Source of the DNA: Homoserinibacter sp. GY 40078 | GTDB lineage: Bacteria; Actinomycetota; Actinomycetes; Actinomycetales; Microbacteriaceae | Length of the DNA stretch: 64,000 nucleotides | Direction of reading: 5' to 3' | Assembly (NCBI RefSeq): GCF_008017545.1 | Contig: NZ_VRTZ01000001.1 | Coordinates: 1,205,741-1,269,740 of the forward strand | Shown: positions 33,864 to 41,842 of the stretch, piece after piece | Numbering within the stretch: position 1 is the first letter of the stretch | Layout of the letters: each line of letters starts with the position of its first letter | Made by a program: the position numbers and the translations under genes | Notes under the pieces: generated by a model | Seen by the model: only the letters and a program-made list of their open reading frames with translations | Told to the model about the DNA's origin: nothing | The model's database searches: none

Positions 33864-35297
33864 TCACGACGTCGCACGGTGGGTTTCCAGGAACTCGTAG
33901 ACCTCTCGGTCGTCGACCCCGGGGTAGGTGCCGGATGGCAGCGGGCTGAAGATGTGCGCGTGCACCTTCGCGCTCGTCCAAGCCTTGCCGGCCCAGTGCG
34001 ACTCGAGCTCGCTCGGGGCACGACGGCAGCAGCTCGCATCCGGGCATCGTGACTGCTCTCGCCGTGTCTCCTCACGCCCCCGGAACCACTTCGACTCCGC
34101 GAACGGCACCCCTACCGTGATCGAGAACTCGTCGCTCGCGCCCGTGCCGGTCTGGCTCGACTCGAAGAACGTGCCCTCGGGCGTGTCGGTGTACTGGTAG
34201 AACTCGGTCGTCCGGTTGATCCGCGTGAACGCCGTGCGCGCCGCCCAGAACCGGCACACGATCTGCCCCTCCACGCCACCGGTCACATCCGTCGGCAGCC
34301 GCAGCCCGTCGTTCTCGTACGCCTTCGCGACCGAGCCGTCGCCGCCGACCCGCAGGAAGTGCACCCGCATGTCGAGGTGCGCGGTCGCGAGGTTCGTGAA
34401 ACGCAGAGCGGCCGCCTCGTGGGTCACCCCGAACGCGTCGCGGAAATCCTCGATCGCGATGTCGTGGTCGGCCTTCGCCTGCGTGAGATGCCGCACCGCC
34501 TGCGCCCGCGGCATGAGGCACGCGGCCGCGAAGTAGTTGATCTCGAGCCGCTGCTGCAGGAACTCCGCGTAGTCGCGCGGGGCCCGGTGGCCGAGCAGGC
34601 GATGGGCGATCGCCTGCAGCGCCATCGAGCGGAGGCCGTGCCCGCCCGGGATCGACGCCGGCGGCAGATAGATCCGCCCGTTCTCGAGATCGGTGACCGA
34701 GCGTGCCGAGTGCGGCAGATCGTGCACGTGCACGAGCTCGAATCCGAGCCGTTGGGCCATGACGGCGACCATGCGGTGCGTCACGGCCCCGCGCTCGTAT
34801 CCGACCTCGGCCATCACCCGCTCGGCGAGCTCCTCGATCTCGGGCAGGTGGTTGTCACGCTCGCGCATCCGGGCCCGTAGCTCGGTGTTCGCTCGACGCG
34901 CCTCCTCGGGAGTCGCGATCGCCTCGCGCGAGCGGCGGTCGAGTTCGCGGTGCAGCCCCACGATCGCGGTGAGCACCTCGTCGGGCATGCCGCGGCCGGG
35001 CCGCAGCACGGGGAGGCCGAGCTCCGCGTAGAGGGCGCCGGACTGCGCCCGTTCGAGCTCGATCTCGAGCGCGGCCCGCGGCGAGGGAGGGGCGTCGTCT
35101 AGCAATTCGGAGAGGGGTACGCCGAGGCGCTCGGCGAGCTGGGTGAGCAGTGAGAGGCGCGGCTCGCGCCGGCCGTTCTCGAGCAGCGACAGCTGGCTGG
35201 TCGATACCCCGATCGCCTCGCCCAGCTCGCCGAGGGTGAGGTCGGCGGCGGTGCGGAAATGACGGATGCGCTGCCCCAGCGTCGCGAGATCGGCCAT
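33864..35297 (-). CDS. RamB/ShfR-type short-chain acyl transcriptional regulator
   Basis: Regulator of 477 residues. An N-terminal XRE-type HTH (LGELGEAIGVSTSQLSLLENGRREPRLSLL) is followed by an IrrE-like zincin-derived domain (SMALQAIAHRLLGH with the metal-site remnant) and a C-terminal DUF2083-like part with clustered cysteines (CPDASCCRR). Corynebacterial RamB, of the same architecture, controls acetate and gluconeogenic genes. Here it is divergent from pckG, with a 14-bp palindrome between them, so control of gluconeogenesis is the natural reading. Confidence 0.9.
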   Translation of the reverse strand: MADLATLGQRIRHFRTAADLTLGELGEAIGVSTSQLSLLENGRREPRLSLLTQLAERLGVPLSELLDDAPPSPRAALEIELERAQSGALYAELGLPVLRPGRGMPDEVLTAIVGLHRELDRRSREAIATPEEARRANTELRARMRERDNHLPEIEELAERVMAEVGYERGAVTHRMVAVMAQRLGFELVHVHDLPHSARSVTDLENGRIYLPPASIPGGHGLRSMALQAIAHRLLGHRAPRDYAEFLQQRLEINYFAAACLMPRAQAVRHLTQAKADHDIAIEDFRDAFGVTHEAAALRFTNLATAHLDMRVHFLRVGGDGSVAKAYENDGLRLPTDVTGGVEGQIVCRFWAARTAFTRINRTTEFYQYTDTPEGTFFESSQTGTGASDEFSITVGVPFAESKWFRGREETRREQSRCPDASCCRRAPSELESHWAGKAWTSAKVHAHIFSPLPSGTYPGVDDREVYEFLETHRATS

Positions 35298-35320
35298 GAA
35301 TCAACGCTACGTCAAGATCA

Positions 35321-35334
35321 GCGGAAATTTCCGC
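35321..35334. promoter_or_regulatory. Palindrome GCGGAAATTTCCGC between ramB-like gene and pckG
   Basis: A perfect 14-bp palindrome located 24 bases before the regulator's start and about 70 before pckG. The position between divergent genes and the perfect symmetry suggest an operator. Its sequence differs from the published corynebacterial RamB motif (TTTGCAAA-like), so binding is inferred. Confidence 0.6.
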
Positions 35335-35404
35335 GGTGTTCGCCAATCTGTGCCTCTTCTGCGCGCCAGAGTGGAAATCAGAACTGATCTTCACGGAGGT
35401 TCCC

Positions 35405-37288
35405 ATGACTGTCACCGCCCCGCCATCGGCGCGCCCCGCATCCGCATCCGCGACGCCCGCCGCGCCCGCGCCCGCAACGCCCGCCGCACCCGCGCTCGCC
35501 GAGTGGGTCGCCGAATACGCCGAGTTGCTCCAGCCCGACGAAGTCGTGTGGGTCGACGGATCGCGGGCTCAGCTCGACGGGATCCTCACGCGGATGGTCG
35601 ACGAGGGGCGCCTCATCCGCCTCAACGCGGAGCACCGCCCCTACAGCTTCCTCGCGCGCAGCGACCTCGACGACGTGGCCCGGGTCGAGTCGCGCACCTT
35701 CGTCTGCTCCGAGCACGAGGCGGATGCCGGCCCCACGAACAACTGGCGCGAGCCGACCGCGATGCGCGCCGAGCTCCGCGATCTGTTCCGCGGGGCGATG
35801 CGTGGACGCACGCTCTACGTCGTGCCGTTCTCCATGGGGCCTGTCGGCGGATCGCTCTCGCGACTCGGCGTCGAACTCACCGACTCGGCGTATGTCGTCG
35901 CGAGCATGTCGGTGATGACGCGCGTCGGCGACGCCGTTCGGCAGCTGATCGACGCTGGCGCTCCGTGGGTGCGGGCCGTGCACAGCGTCGGCGCGCCGCT
36001 CGAGCCGGGCGACGCGGATGTCGCATGGCCGTCGAACCCCGTGAAGTACATCTGCCACTTCCCCGAGACGCGCGAGATCGCGTCGTTCGGGTCGGCTTAC
36101 GGCGGCAACGCCATCCTCGCGAAGAAGTCGTTCGCTCTCCGGATCGCGTCGGCGATGGCTCGCGACGAGGGGTGGCTCGCCGAGCACATGCTCCTGCTGC
36201 GGGTGACAGACCCGCGTGGCAGGCGCTTCCACATCGCCGCCGCCTTCCCGTCCGCCTGCGGCAAGACGAACTTCGCGATGCTGCGGTCGACGCTTCCGGG
36301 CTGGACGGTCGAGACCCTCGGCGACGACATCGCCTGGCTCGCGCCCGGGCCGGATGGGCGCCTCCGCGCGATCAACCCGGAGGCCGGATTCTTCGGCGTG
36401 GCGCCGGGCACCGGCTACGACACCAACCCCACTGCGATCGACACGCTGTGGGGCAACACCATCTTCACGAACGTCGCGCTGCGTCCGGACGGGGACGTGT
36501 GGTGGGAGGGGCTGACGGCGACGCCGCCGGATGGCCTCACCGATTGGCGGGGCGAGGCGTGGTCGCCGGACTCCGGGCTGCCCGCCGCGCACCCGAACGC
36601 GCGGTTCACGGTCGCCGCGGGGCAGTGTCCCTCGATCGCCGCCGACTGGGAGGACCCGGCGGGAGTGCCGATCGACGCGATCATCTTCGGAGGGCGCCGG
36701 GCGACGGGCGTCCCGCTCGTCGTGGAGGCGCGCGACTGGGAGCACGGCGTGTTCCTGGGGGCGACGATCGCATCCGAGCGGACGGCGGCGGCGGAGGGGG
36801 CGGTCGGCGAGCTGCGCCGTGATCCCTTCGCGATGCTCCCGTTCTGCGGGTACAACATGGGCGACTACTTCGCGCACTGGCTCGACATCGGAACGGCGCT
36901 GCGTCGCACCGGGGGAGTGCCGGCCGTCTACCAGGTGAACTGGTTCCGCAAGGACGCCGACGGCTCGTACCTCTGGCCCGGATTCGGCGAGAACGGCCGC
37001 GTGCTCGCCTGGATCGTCGAGCGGATCGCGGGGGAGGCACCCGCCGTCGACACCCCGCTCGGCCGTGTGCCGTCGGTCTCGGGGATCGACCACCGCGCCG
37101 CGGGGGTGACAGACGCCGAATGGGCAGAGCTCTTCCGCATCGACCCCGCCGCGCATCTCGCGGAGGCGGACGACACCGAGCGGTTCTTCGGGCGCTTCGG
37201 TGATCGCCTCCCCGCCGCCATGACCCGCCAGTTGGACGCACTCCGCGCCCGGCTGGAGCAGCAGATCGACAGAAAGGCCGTCGCGTGA
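35405..37288 (+). CDS. pckG: Phosphoenolpyruvate carboxykinase (GTP)
   Basis: GTP-dependent enzyme of 627 residues converting oxaloacetate to PEP in gluconeogenesis. Motifs: FGSAYGGNAILAKKSFALRIA (substrate and metal), the kinase P-loop AFPSACGKTNFAML, GDDIAWL, NPEAGFFGVAPGT and the guanine-binding PFCGYNMGDYFAHW. The first ~25 residues are Ala/Pro-rich and nonconserved. CGGAGGTTCCC precedes ATG 35405. It overlaps glpX by four bases, making a two-gene gluconeogenic operon. Confidence 0.95.
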   Translation: MTVTAPPSARPASASATPAAPAPATPAAPALAEWVAEYAELLQPDEVVWVDGSRAQLDGILTRMVDEGRLIRLNAEHRPYSFLARSDLDDVARVESRTFVCSEHEADAGPTNNWREPTAMRAELRDLFRGAMRGRTLYVVPFSMGPVGGSLSRLGVELTDSAYVVASMSVMTRVGDAVRQLIDAGAPWVRAVHSVGAPLEPGDADVAWPSNPVKYICHFPETREIASFGSAYGGNAILAKKSFALRIASAMARDEGWLAEHMLLLRVTDPRGRRFHIAAAFPSACGKTNFAMLRSTLPGWTVETLGDDIAWLAPGPDGRLRAINPEAGFFGVAPGTGYDTNPTAIDTLWGNTIFTNVALRPDGDVWWEGLTATPPDGLTDWRGEAWSPDSGLPAAHPNARFTVAAGQCPSIAADWEDPAGVPIDAIIFGGRRATGVPLVVEARDWEHGVFLGATIASERTAAAEGAVGELRRDPFAMLPFCGYNMGDYFAHWLDIGTALRRTGGVPAVYQVNWFRKDADGSYLWPGFGENGRVLAWIVERIAGEAPAVDTPLGRVPSVSGIDHRAAGVTDAEWAELFRIDPAAHLAEADDTERFFGRFGDRLPAAMTRQLDALRARLEQQIDRKAVA

Positions 37289-38262
37289 GCTTCGTGCAAG
37301 GAACCGCCGTACCCGACCGCAACCTCGCGCTGGAGTTGGTGAGGGCGACCGAGGCGGCGGCGATCCGCGCATCCGCGTTCGTGGGGCTCGGCGACAAGAT
37401 CGCCGCTGACGGCGCCGCGGTGGATGCCATGCGGGCGTTCCTCGGCACGGTCGCGTTCCGCGGCACGGTCGTGATCGGCGAGGGCGAGAAAGACCGCGCC
37501 CCGATGCTGTTCAACGGGGAGGTCGTGGGCACGGGGGATGGGCCGGAGTGCGACATCGCAGTCGATCCGATCGACGGCACATCGCTCACCGCCGCGGGGC
37601 GCTCGAACGCGATCTCGATGATCGCGGCGTCGGATCGCGGCACGATGCTCGACGCGTCGAGCGTGTTCTACATGGAGAAGATCGTGACCGGACCGGCGGG
37701 GATCGGCGTGGTCGATATCCGCCGCCCGGTCGCTGAGAACCTGCGCGCGCTCGCGGATGCGTCGGGCAAGCGGGTCGGCGACCTCGCGGTCGGCGTGCTC
37801 GACCGGCCGCGGCACGAGGGGCTCGTGGCCGACATTCGCGCGGCGGGTGCCGGAGTGCGGTTGCTGCTCGACGGGGATGTCGCGGGTGGGATCGCGGCGG
37901 CCTCGGCGGACGGCGGGCTCGACATGTGCGTCGGCGTAGGCGGCAGCCCGGAGGGTGTGGCGACGGCGTGCGCGGTGAAGGCGCTCGGCGGGCTGATCCA
38001 GGGGCGGCTGATGCCGCAGGATGACGCGGAGCGCGAGCGCGGTGCCGCGGCCGGTCTGCTGTTCGACCACGTGTACGAGGCCGACGACCTCGTCGCGGGC
38101 GACAACACCTTCTTCGTCGCGACCGGGATCACCGACGGGGCGTTGCTCGACGGCGTGCGCAAGCTCGGTCCGGTGATCCGTACGGAGTCGATCGTGGTGC
38201 GCGGCGCCTCCGGCACCATGCGCCGCATCACCGCCGACTACCGAGCCCACCGCTGGGAGTAG
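37285..38262 (+). CDS. glpX: Fructose-1,6-bisphosphatase class II
   Basis: Phosphatase of 325 residues. GlpX signatures: VIGEGEKDRAPMLFNGE, the metal-binding VDPIDGTSLTAAGRSNAISM, and GVGGSPEGVATACAVKALGG. It starts at GTG 37285 within the pckG stop (GTGA). The pairing of pckG and glpX places two irreversible gluconeogenic steps under one promoter, apt for growth on lactate and C4/C3 products from this island. Confidence 0.95.
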   Translation: MSFVQGTAVPDRNLALELVRATEAAAIRASAFVGLGDKIAADGAAVDAMRAFLGTVAFRGTVVIGEGEKDRAPMLFNGEVVGTGDGPECDIAVDPIDGTSLTAAGRSNAISMIAASDRGTMLDASSVFYMEKIVTGPAGIGVVDIRRPVAENLRALADASGKRVGDLAVGVLDRPRHEGLVADIRAAGAGVRLLLDGDVAGGIAAASADGGLDMCVGVGGSPEGVATACAVKALGGLIQGRLMPQDDAERERGAAAGLLFDHVYEADDLVAGDNTFFVATGITDGALLDGVRKLGPVIRTESIVVRGASGTMRRITADYRAHRWE

Positions 38263-38270
38263 CCCCCGCG

Positions 38271-38303
38271 TCCCCCTCCCTCCCTCCCTCCCCCCCTCCC
38301 CCT
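38271..38303 (-). other. G-tract (potential quadruplex) on the minus strand after glpX
   Basis: The plus strand is an uninterrupted pyrimidine run made of C-blocks separated by single T (CCCCC, CCC, CCC, CCC, CCCCCC, CCCCC). On the minus strand at least six G-runs of three or more are separated by one base, the classical quadruplex-forming pattern. It lies directly before palindromic element A copy 2. Confidence 0.7.
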
Positions 38304-38364
38304 GAGGGGTCGCAAACTGCGCGAGACACGGCGTGTTGAGCGCAGTTTGCGACCCCTCAAGGGG
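38298..38364. terminator. Dispersed palindromic element A, copy 2
   Basis: 20-bp perfect arms (38303-38322 and 38340-38359: TGAGGGGTCGCAAACTGCGC) are extended by C/G runs at the base. The loop again holds ACAC and GTGT. It shares TGAGGGGTCGCAAACTGC with copy 1 at 11887. It lies after glpX and shortly before the GntR promoter, so it probably terminates the pckG-glpX transcript. Confidence 0.82.
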
Positions 38365-38371
38365 AAAGGGG

Positions 38372-38395
38372 GATTGTTAGACAATCTGGTAGGGT
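38372..38395 (+). promoter_or_regulatory. LldR-type operator GATTGT-TAG-ACAATC with overlapping -10
   Basis: A perfect 6-bp inverted repeat with a 3-base centre (38372-38386) fits the TTGTnnnACAA pattern of FadR-subfamily GntR regulators. TAGGGT at 38390-38395 is a plausible -10, ending 6 bases before the GTG start at 38402, so the mRNA is probably leaderless. This layout implies autoregulation of the regulator-lactate dehydrogenase operon. Confidence 0.68.
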
Positions 38396-38401
38396 CGGCG
38401 G

Positions 38402-39061
38402 GTGAGCTCAGGGGAGACAGGGTCGTCGGGCGTCCTTCCGGATGCCGTGGTCGCGACCCTGCGCGACGCGATCCTGGGAGGCCGCATCGCCCCCGGCGCG
38501 CCCGTGACCGAGGCGTTCGTCTCGCGCGAGTTCGACATGGCGCGTCCCACGGCCCGCATCGGCATCGACCGTCTCGTCGCCGCCGGGCTCCTCACCCGCG
38601 AGCCCCACCACGCCGCCCGCGTTCCGCGCCTCGGCGCCTCCGACATCACCGACCTCTTCGCCGCGCGCGCCGCCCTCGAAGCCGCCGCCGTCGAACTGCT
38701 CGCCGCCGAGGCGAACATCCCGCCGAACGCCCAGCGTGCCCACGACGCGCTCGCCGCCCTCGCGCCGGATGCCGCCTACGCACCCGCCGACATCGCGTTC
38801 CACCGCGCGCTCGTCGAAGGCGCTCCGTCCACCCGGCTGCCTCGCCTGCACGGTCTGCTCATGGGTGAGATCGAGCTCGCCATCGCGCAGGTCGAGGCGC
38901 ACCGTCTGCGCTCGGTCGCCGAGGTCGCCGACGAGCACGGCCGCATCCTCGCCGCCATCGCGGCCGGCGACGCGGTCGACGCGGCCCGGCTCGCCCGCAC
39001 CCACGTCCTCGCCTCGCGCGACCGCCTGCTCGCGCACATCGACTCCGCCCACGAAAGGTGA
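38402..39061 (+). CDS. GntR-family (FCD) regulator, probable L-lactate-responsive LldR
   Basis: Regulator of 219 residues: winged HTH ([45 protein letters not shown]) and FCD effector domain ([18 protein letters not shown]). GTG 38402 follows closely on a -10 hexamer. It overlaps or abuts the downstream FMN-dependent lactate dehydrogenase gene, so it most likely senses L-lactate and controls this operon through the palindrome just upstream. Confidence 0.88.
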   Translation: MSSGETGSSGVLPDAVVATLRDAILGGRIAPGAPVTEAFVSREFDMARPTARIGIDRLVAAGLLTREPHHAARVPRLGASDITDLFAARAALEAAAVELLAAEANIPPNAQRAHDALAALAPDAAYAPADIAFHRALVEGAPSTRLPRLHGLLMGEIELAIAQVEAHRLRSVAEVADEHGRILAAIAAGDAVDAARLARTHVLASRDRLLAHIDSAHER

Positions 39062-39066
39062 CCCGC

Positions 39067-40305
39067 ATGGTCCAGCGTCAGTTCCCCCGCCCGGCCGAGC
39101 TCTTCGAGCTCATGAAGTTCAAGAAGCCGGAACTCGATGCGAAGAAGCGCCGCCTCCAGGGCGCCCTCACGATCGCCGACCTGCGCGACATCGCCAAGCG
39201 CCGCACCCCGAAGGCGGCCTTCGACTACACGGATGGCGCGGCCGAGGGCGAGCTCTCGCTGGCCCGTGCGCGCCAGGCGTTCGAGGATGTCGAATTCAGC
39301 CCCCGGATCCTGCGCCCCGCCGCCGAGGTCGACACCAGCTCCACGATCCTCGGCGGCCCGAGCGCGTACCCGTTCGCGATCGCGCCCACCGGATTCACGC
39401 GCCTCATGCAGACCGAGGGCGAGGTCGCCGGCGCGGGCGCGGCGGGTGCGGCCGGCATCCCGTTCACGCTGTCGACCCTCGGCACGACCTCGATCGAGGG
39501 GGTGAAGGCGGCGAACCCGGATGGCCGCAACTGGTTCCAGCTCTACGTCATGCGGCAGCGCGAGATCTCGTACGGTCTCGTCGAGCGCGCCGCGGCGGCG
39601 GGATTCGACACCCTCCAGTTCACCGTCGACACCCCGGTCGCGGGTGCGCGCCTGCGCGACAAGCGCAACGGGTTCTCGATTCCTCCCCAGCTCACGGCCG
39701 GCACGATCGTCAATGCGATCCCGCGTCCGTGGTGGTGGTTCGACTTCCTCACGACCCCGAAGCTCGAGTTCGCCTCGCTGCAGTCCACGGGCGGCACGGT
39801 GGGCGAGCTGCTCGACGCGGCCATGGATCCGACGATCTCGTTCGACGACCTCGACGTCATCCGCGGCATGTGGCCCGGCAAGATCGTGATCAAGGGCGTG
39901 CAGAACGTCGACGATGCGAAGGCGCTCGCCGCGGCGGGCGTCGACGGCATCATCCTCTCCAACCACGGAGGCCGTCAGCTCGACCGCGCGCCCATCCCGT
40001 TCCACCTGCTGCCGGATGTGGTGCGCGAGGTCGGCGCGGATGTCGAGATCGGTGTCGACACCGGCATCATGAACGGCGCCGATATCGTTGCCTCGGTCGC
40101 GCTCGGCGCGAAGTTCACGATGATCGGCCGGGCCTACCTGTACGGCCTGATGGCGGGTGGGCGAGCGGGCGTCGACCGCACGATCGAGATCCTCACGGGC
40201 GAGCTCGTGCGCACCATGAAGCTCCTCGGGGCGTCGTCGCTGGCCGAGCTGGAACCGGCGCACGTGACGCAGCTGCAGCGGCTCGTGCCGCGCGCGGCAG
40301 GCTGA
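39067..40305 (+). CDS. lldD: FMN-dependent L-lactate dehydrogenase (alpha-hydroxy-acid oxidase family)
   Basis: Quinone-linked enzyme of 412 residues oxidising L-lactate to pyruvate at the membrane. FMN/substrate residues: [36 protein letters not shown]276 (KIVIKGV), catalytic H300 and R303 in SNHGGRQLD, and [11 protein letters not shown]. The PWWWFDF insert is common in LldD. ATG 39067 (AAAGG 9 bases upstream) is preferred to GTG 39058. It would consume the L-lactate formed by RhaEW. Confidence 0.92.
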   Translation: MVQRQFPRPAELFELMKFKKPELDAKKRRLQGALTIADLRDIAKRRTPKAAFDYTDGAAEGELSLARARQAFEDVEFSPRILRPAAEVDTSSTILGGPSAYPFAIAPTGFTRLMQTEGEVAGAGAAGAAGIPFTLSTLGTTSIEGVKAANPDGRNWFQLYVMRQREISYGLVERAAAAGFDTLQFTVDTPVAGARLRDKRNGFSIPPQLTAGTIVNAIPRPWWWFDFLTTPKLEFASLQSTGGTVGELLDAAMDPTISFDDLDVIRGMWPGKIVIKGVQNVDDAKALAAAGVDGIILSNHGGRQLDRAPIPFHLLPDVVREVGADVEIGVDTGIMNGADIVASVALGAKFTMIGRAYLYGLMAGGRAGVDRTIEILTGELVRTMKLLGASSLAELEPAHVTQLQRLVPRAAG

Positions 40306-40443
40306 CCCGCACGCACTGCACCGCACCGCACGTCCAGCGGGCGAACGAGGGATTCCCCGGAGCCACCAAGGAACCGCCAGGGTTCTCATGAGCCCGCCGT
40401 GGCGGGATGGGATCGTCACACCCGTCCCGACCCGGAGGAATCC

Positions 40444-41061
40444 ATGGACGCCTTGCTGCTCATCGCCGCCGACCTCGTCGCGATCACGTCGCTCGTGCTC
40501 GGCCTGTACGTGCCGAGGCACCGTCGTCGCGATCTCGTCGTCGCGTTCCTCACGGTGAACGTCGGCGTGCTCGCTGTCTCGATCGTGCTGGGATCCTCGG
40601 CGGCGGGGCTCGGTATCGGGCTCGGACTGTTCGGCGTGCTGTCGATCATCCGATTGCGGTCCTCCGAGATCGAGCAGCACGAGGTCGCGTACTACTTCGC
40701 CTCGCTCGCGCTCGGGCTCGTGGCGGGTCTGGGGTCCGCGGCGCCTCTCGTGTCGCTCGGGCTGATGGCGCTGATCGTCGCGGTGCTCGCACTCGGCGAC
40801 AGCCGCCTCCTGCTCCGCCGCTATCGGCAGCAGGTCGTGCGACTCGATCGCGCCTACACCGACGAGGCCGTCCTGCGCGTCGAGCTGGAGCGGATGCTGG
40901 GGGCGCGGGTGCACCGGGTGACGGTGCGTCGACTCGACCTGATCGATGATTCGACCGTCGTCGAGGTCCGCTACGAACTGCCGCGCGAACCGGGCGGGGA
41001 TCGCATCGCGGATGCCGTCGCCGCCGCCCAATCCCGTGCGTCGCAGGTGGGGGTGCGCTGA
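40444..41061 (+). CDS. DUF4956-family membrane protein
   Basis: Integral membrane protein of 205 residues of unknown function. About four hydrophobic segments (residues 3-20, 33-62, 80-120) are followed by a soluble C-terminal ferredoxin-like part (MLGARVHRVTVRRLDLIDDSTVVEVRYEL). The FGVLSIIRLRSSEIEQHEVAYYF stretch between membrane segments is a family hallmark. CGGAGGAATCC precedes the ATG. The stop overlaps the next start (TGATG), so it is coupled to the VTC-domain protein. Its constant partners in other genomes are VTC-domain and CotH/DUF4353 proteins. Confidence 0.86.
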   Translation: MDALLLIAADLVAITSLVLGLYVPRHRRRDLVVAFLTVNVGVLAVSIVLGSSAAGLGIGLGLFGVLSIIRLRSSEIEQHEVAYYFASLALGLVAGLGSAAPLVSLGLMALIVAVLALGDSRLLLRRYRQQVVRLDRAYTDEAVLRVELERMLGARVHRVTVRRLDLIDDSTVVEVRYELPREPGGDRIADAVAAAQSRASQVGVR

Positions 41062-41822
41062 TGTCCGGAATCCTCGTCCCCGCCGACCTCCCGGGCATCG
41101 GGCTCGCGGAGCTGCTGGAGCTCGCCGCGCTGCAGACCCGGATCGACCGCAAGTACGTGCTGCCGCGTGCCGACGCCGAGCGTGTGCTGGCGTCCCTCGA
41201 CCGCTCGACGCGGGCGCTCGAAGTGGATGGCATCCGCGCCTCCCAGTACGAGTCGCTGTATTTCGACACCGACGACCTCCTGAGCTACCGGATGGCGGCG
41301 CTCGGTCGCCGGCGTCGCTTCAAGCTGCGCACCCGCAGCTATCTCGACTCGGGCGCCGCGTACCTCGAGCTGAAGACGAAAGGCGCCCGGAGCGCGACCG
41401 TGAAGGAGCGCCTCGAGTACGAGCTGGAGCACCGGGACGAGCTCACGCCCGAAGGCGCGGCGTATGCCGCGGCGCCGCTCGGGGAACTCGGCGTGCCGGA
41501 CCCCGACCGGCTGCGGCCGACGCTCGTCACCCGCTATCGCCGCGAGACCCTCTATCTGCCGGGCACGGGAAGCCGCGCCACCGTCGACACCGACCTCGCA
41601 TGGGAGGACGCCGACGGCGCCCACCTCGAGCTGCCCGGCCTCGCGATCGTCGAGTCGAAGTCGGCGGGCGCCGCATCCGAGCTCGACCGGCTGCTGTGGT
41701 CACGCGGCCACCGGCCCGTACGGGTGTCGAAGTTCGGCACGGGTCTCGCGGCCCTCCGGCCCGACCTTCCTTCGCACAAATGGAACCGCGTCCTGCGACG
41801 TCACTTCGCAGCGGCCGCTTGA
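41061..41822 (+). CDS. VTC-domain protein (polyphosphate polymerase-like)
   Basis: Cytoplasmic protein of 253 residues with the VTC tunnel fold that in yeast Vtc4 makes inorganic polyphosphate from ATP. Basic and acidic residues lining the tunnel are visible: QTRIDRKYVLP (K near the N-terminus), SLYFDTDDLLSYR, RRRRFKLRTRSY, YLELKTKG, ESKSAGA and VSKFGTG. It lacks the SPX and VTC1 membrane parts; the DUF4956 protein may supply the membrane channel. Catalysis is inferred from the family. Confidence 0.88.
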   Translation: MSGILVPADLPGIGLAELLELAALQTRIDRKYVLPRADAERVLASLDRSTRALEVDGIRASQYESLYFDTDDLLSYRMAALGRRRRFKLRTRSYLDSGAAYLELKTKGARSATVKERLEYELEHRDELTPEGAAYAAAPLGELGVPDPDRLRPTLVTRYRRETLYLPGTGSRATVDTDLAWEDADGAHLELPGLAIVESKSAGAASELDRLLWSRGHRPVRVSKFGTGLAALRPDLPSHKWNRVLRRHFAAAA

Positions 41823-41842
41823 TCTCCCGGAAGGAGAACCCC

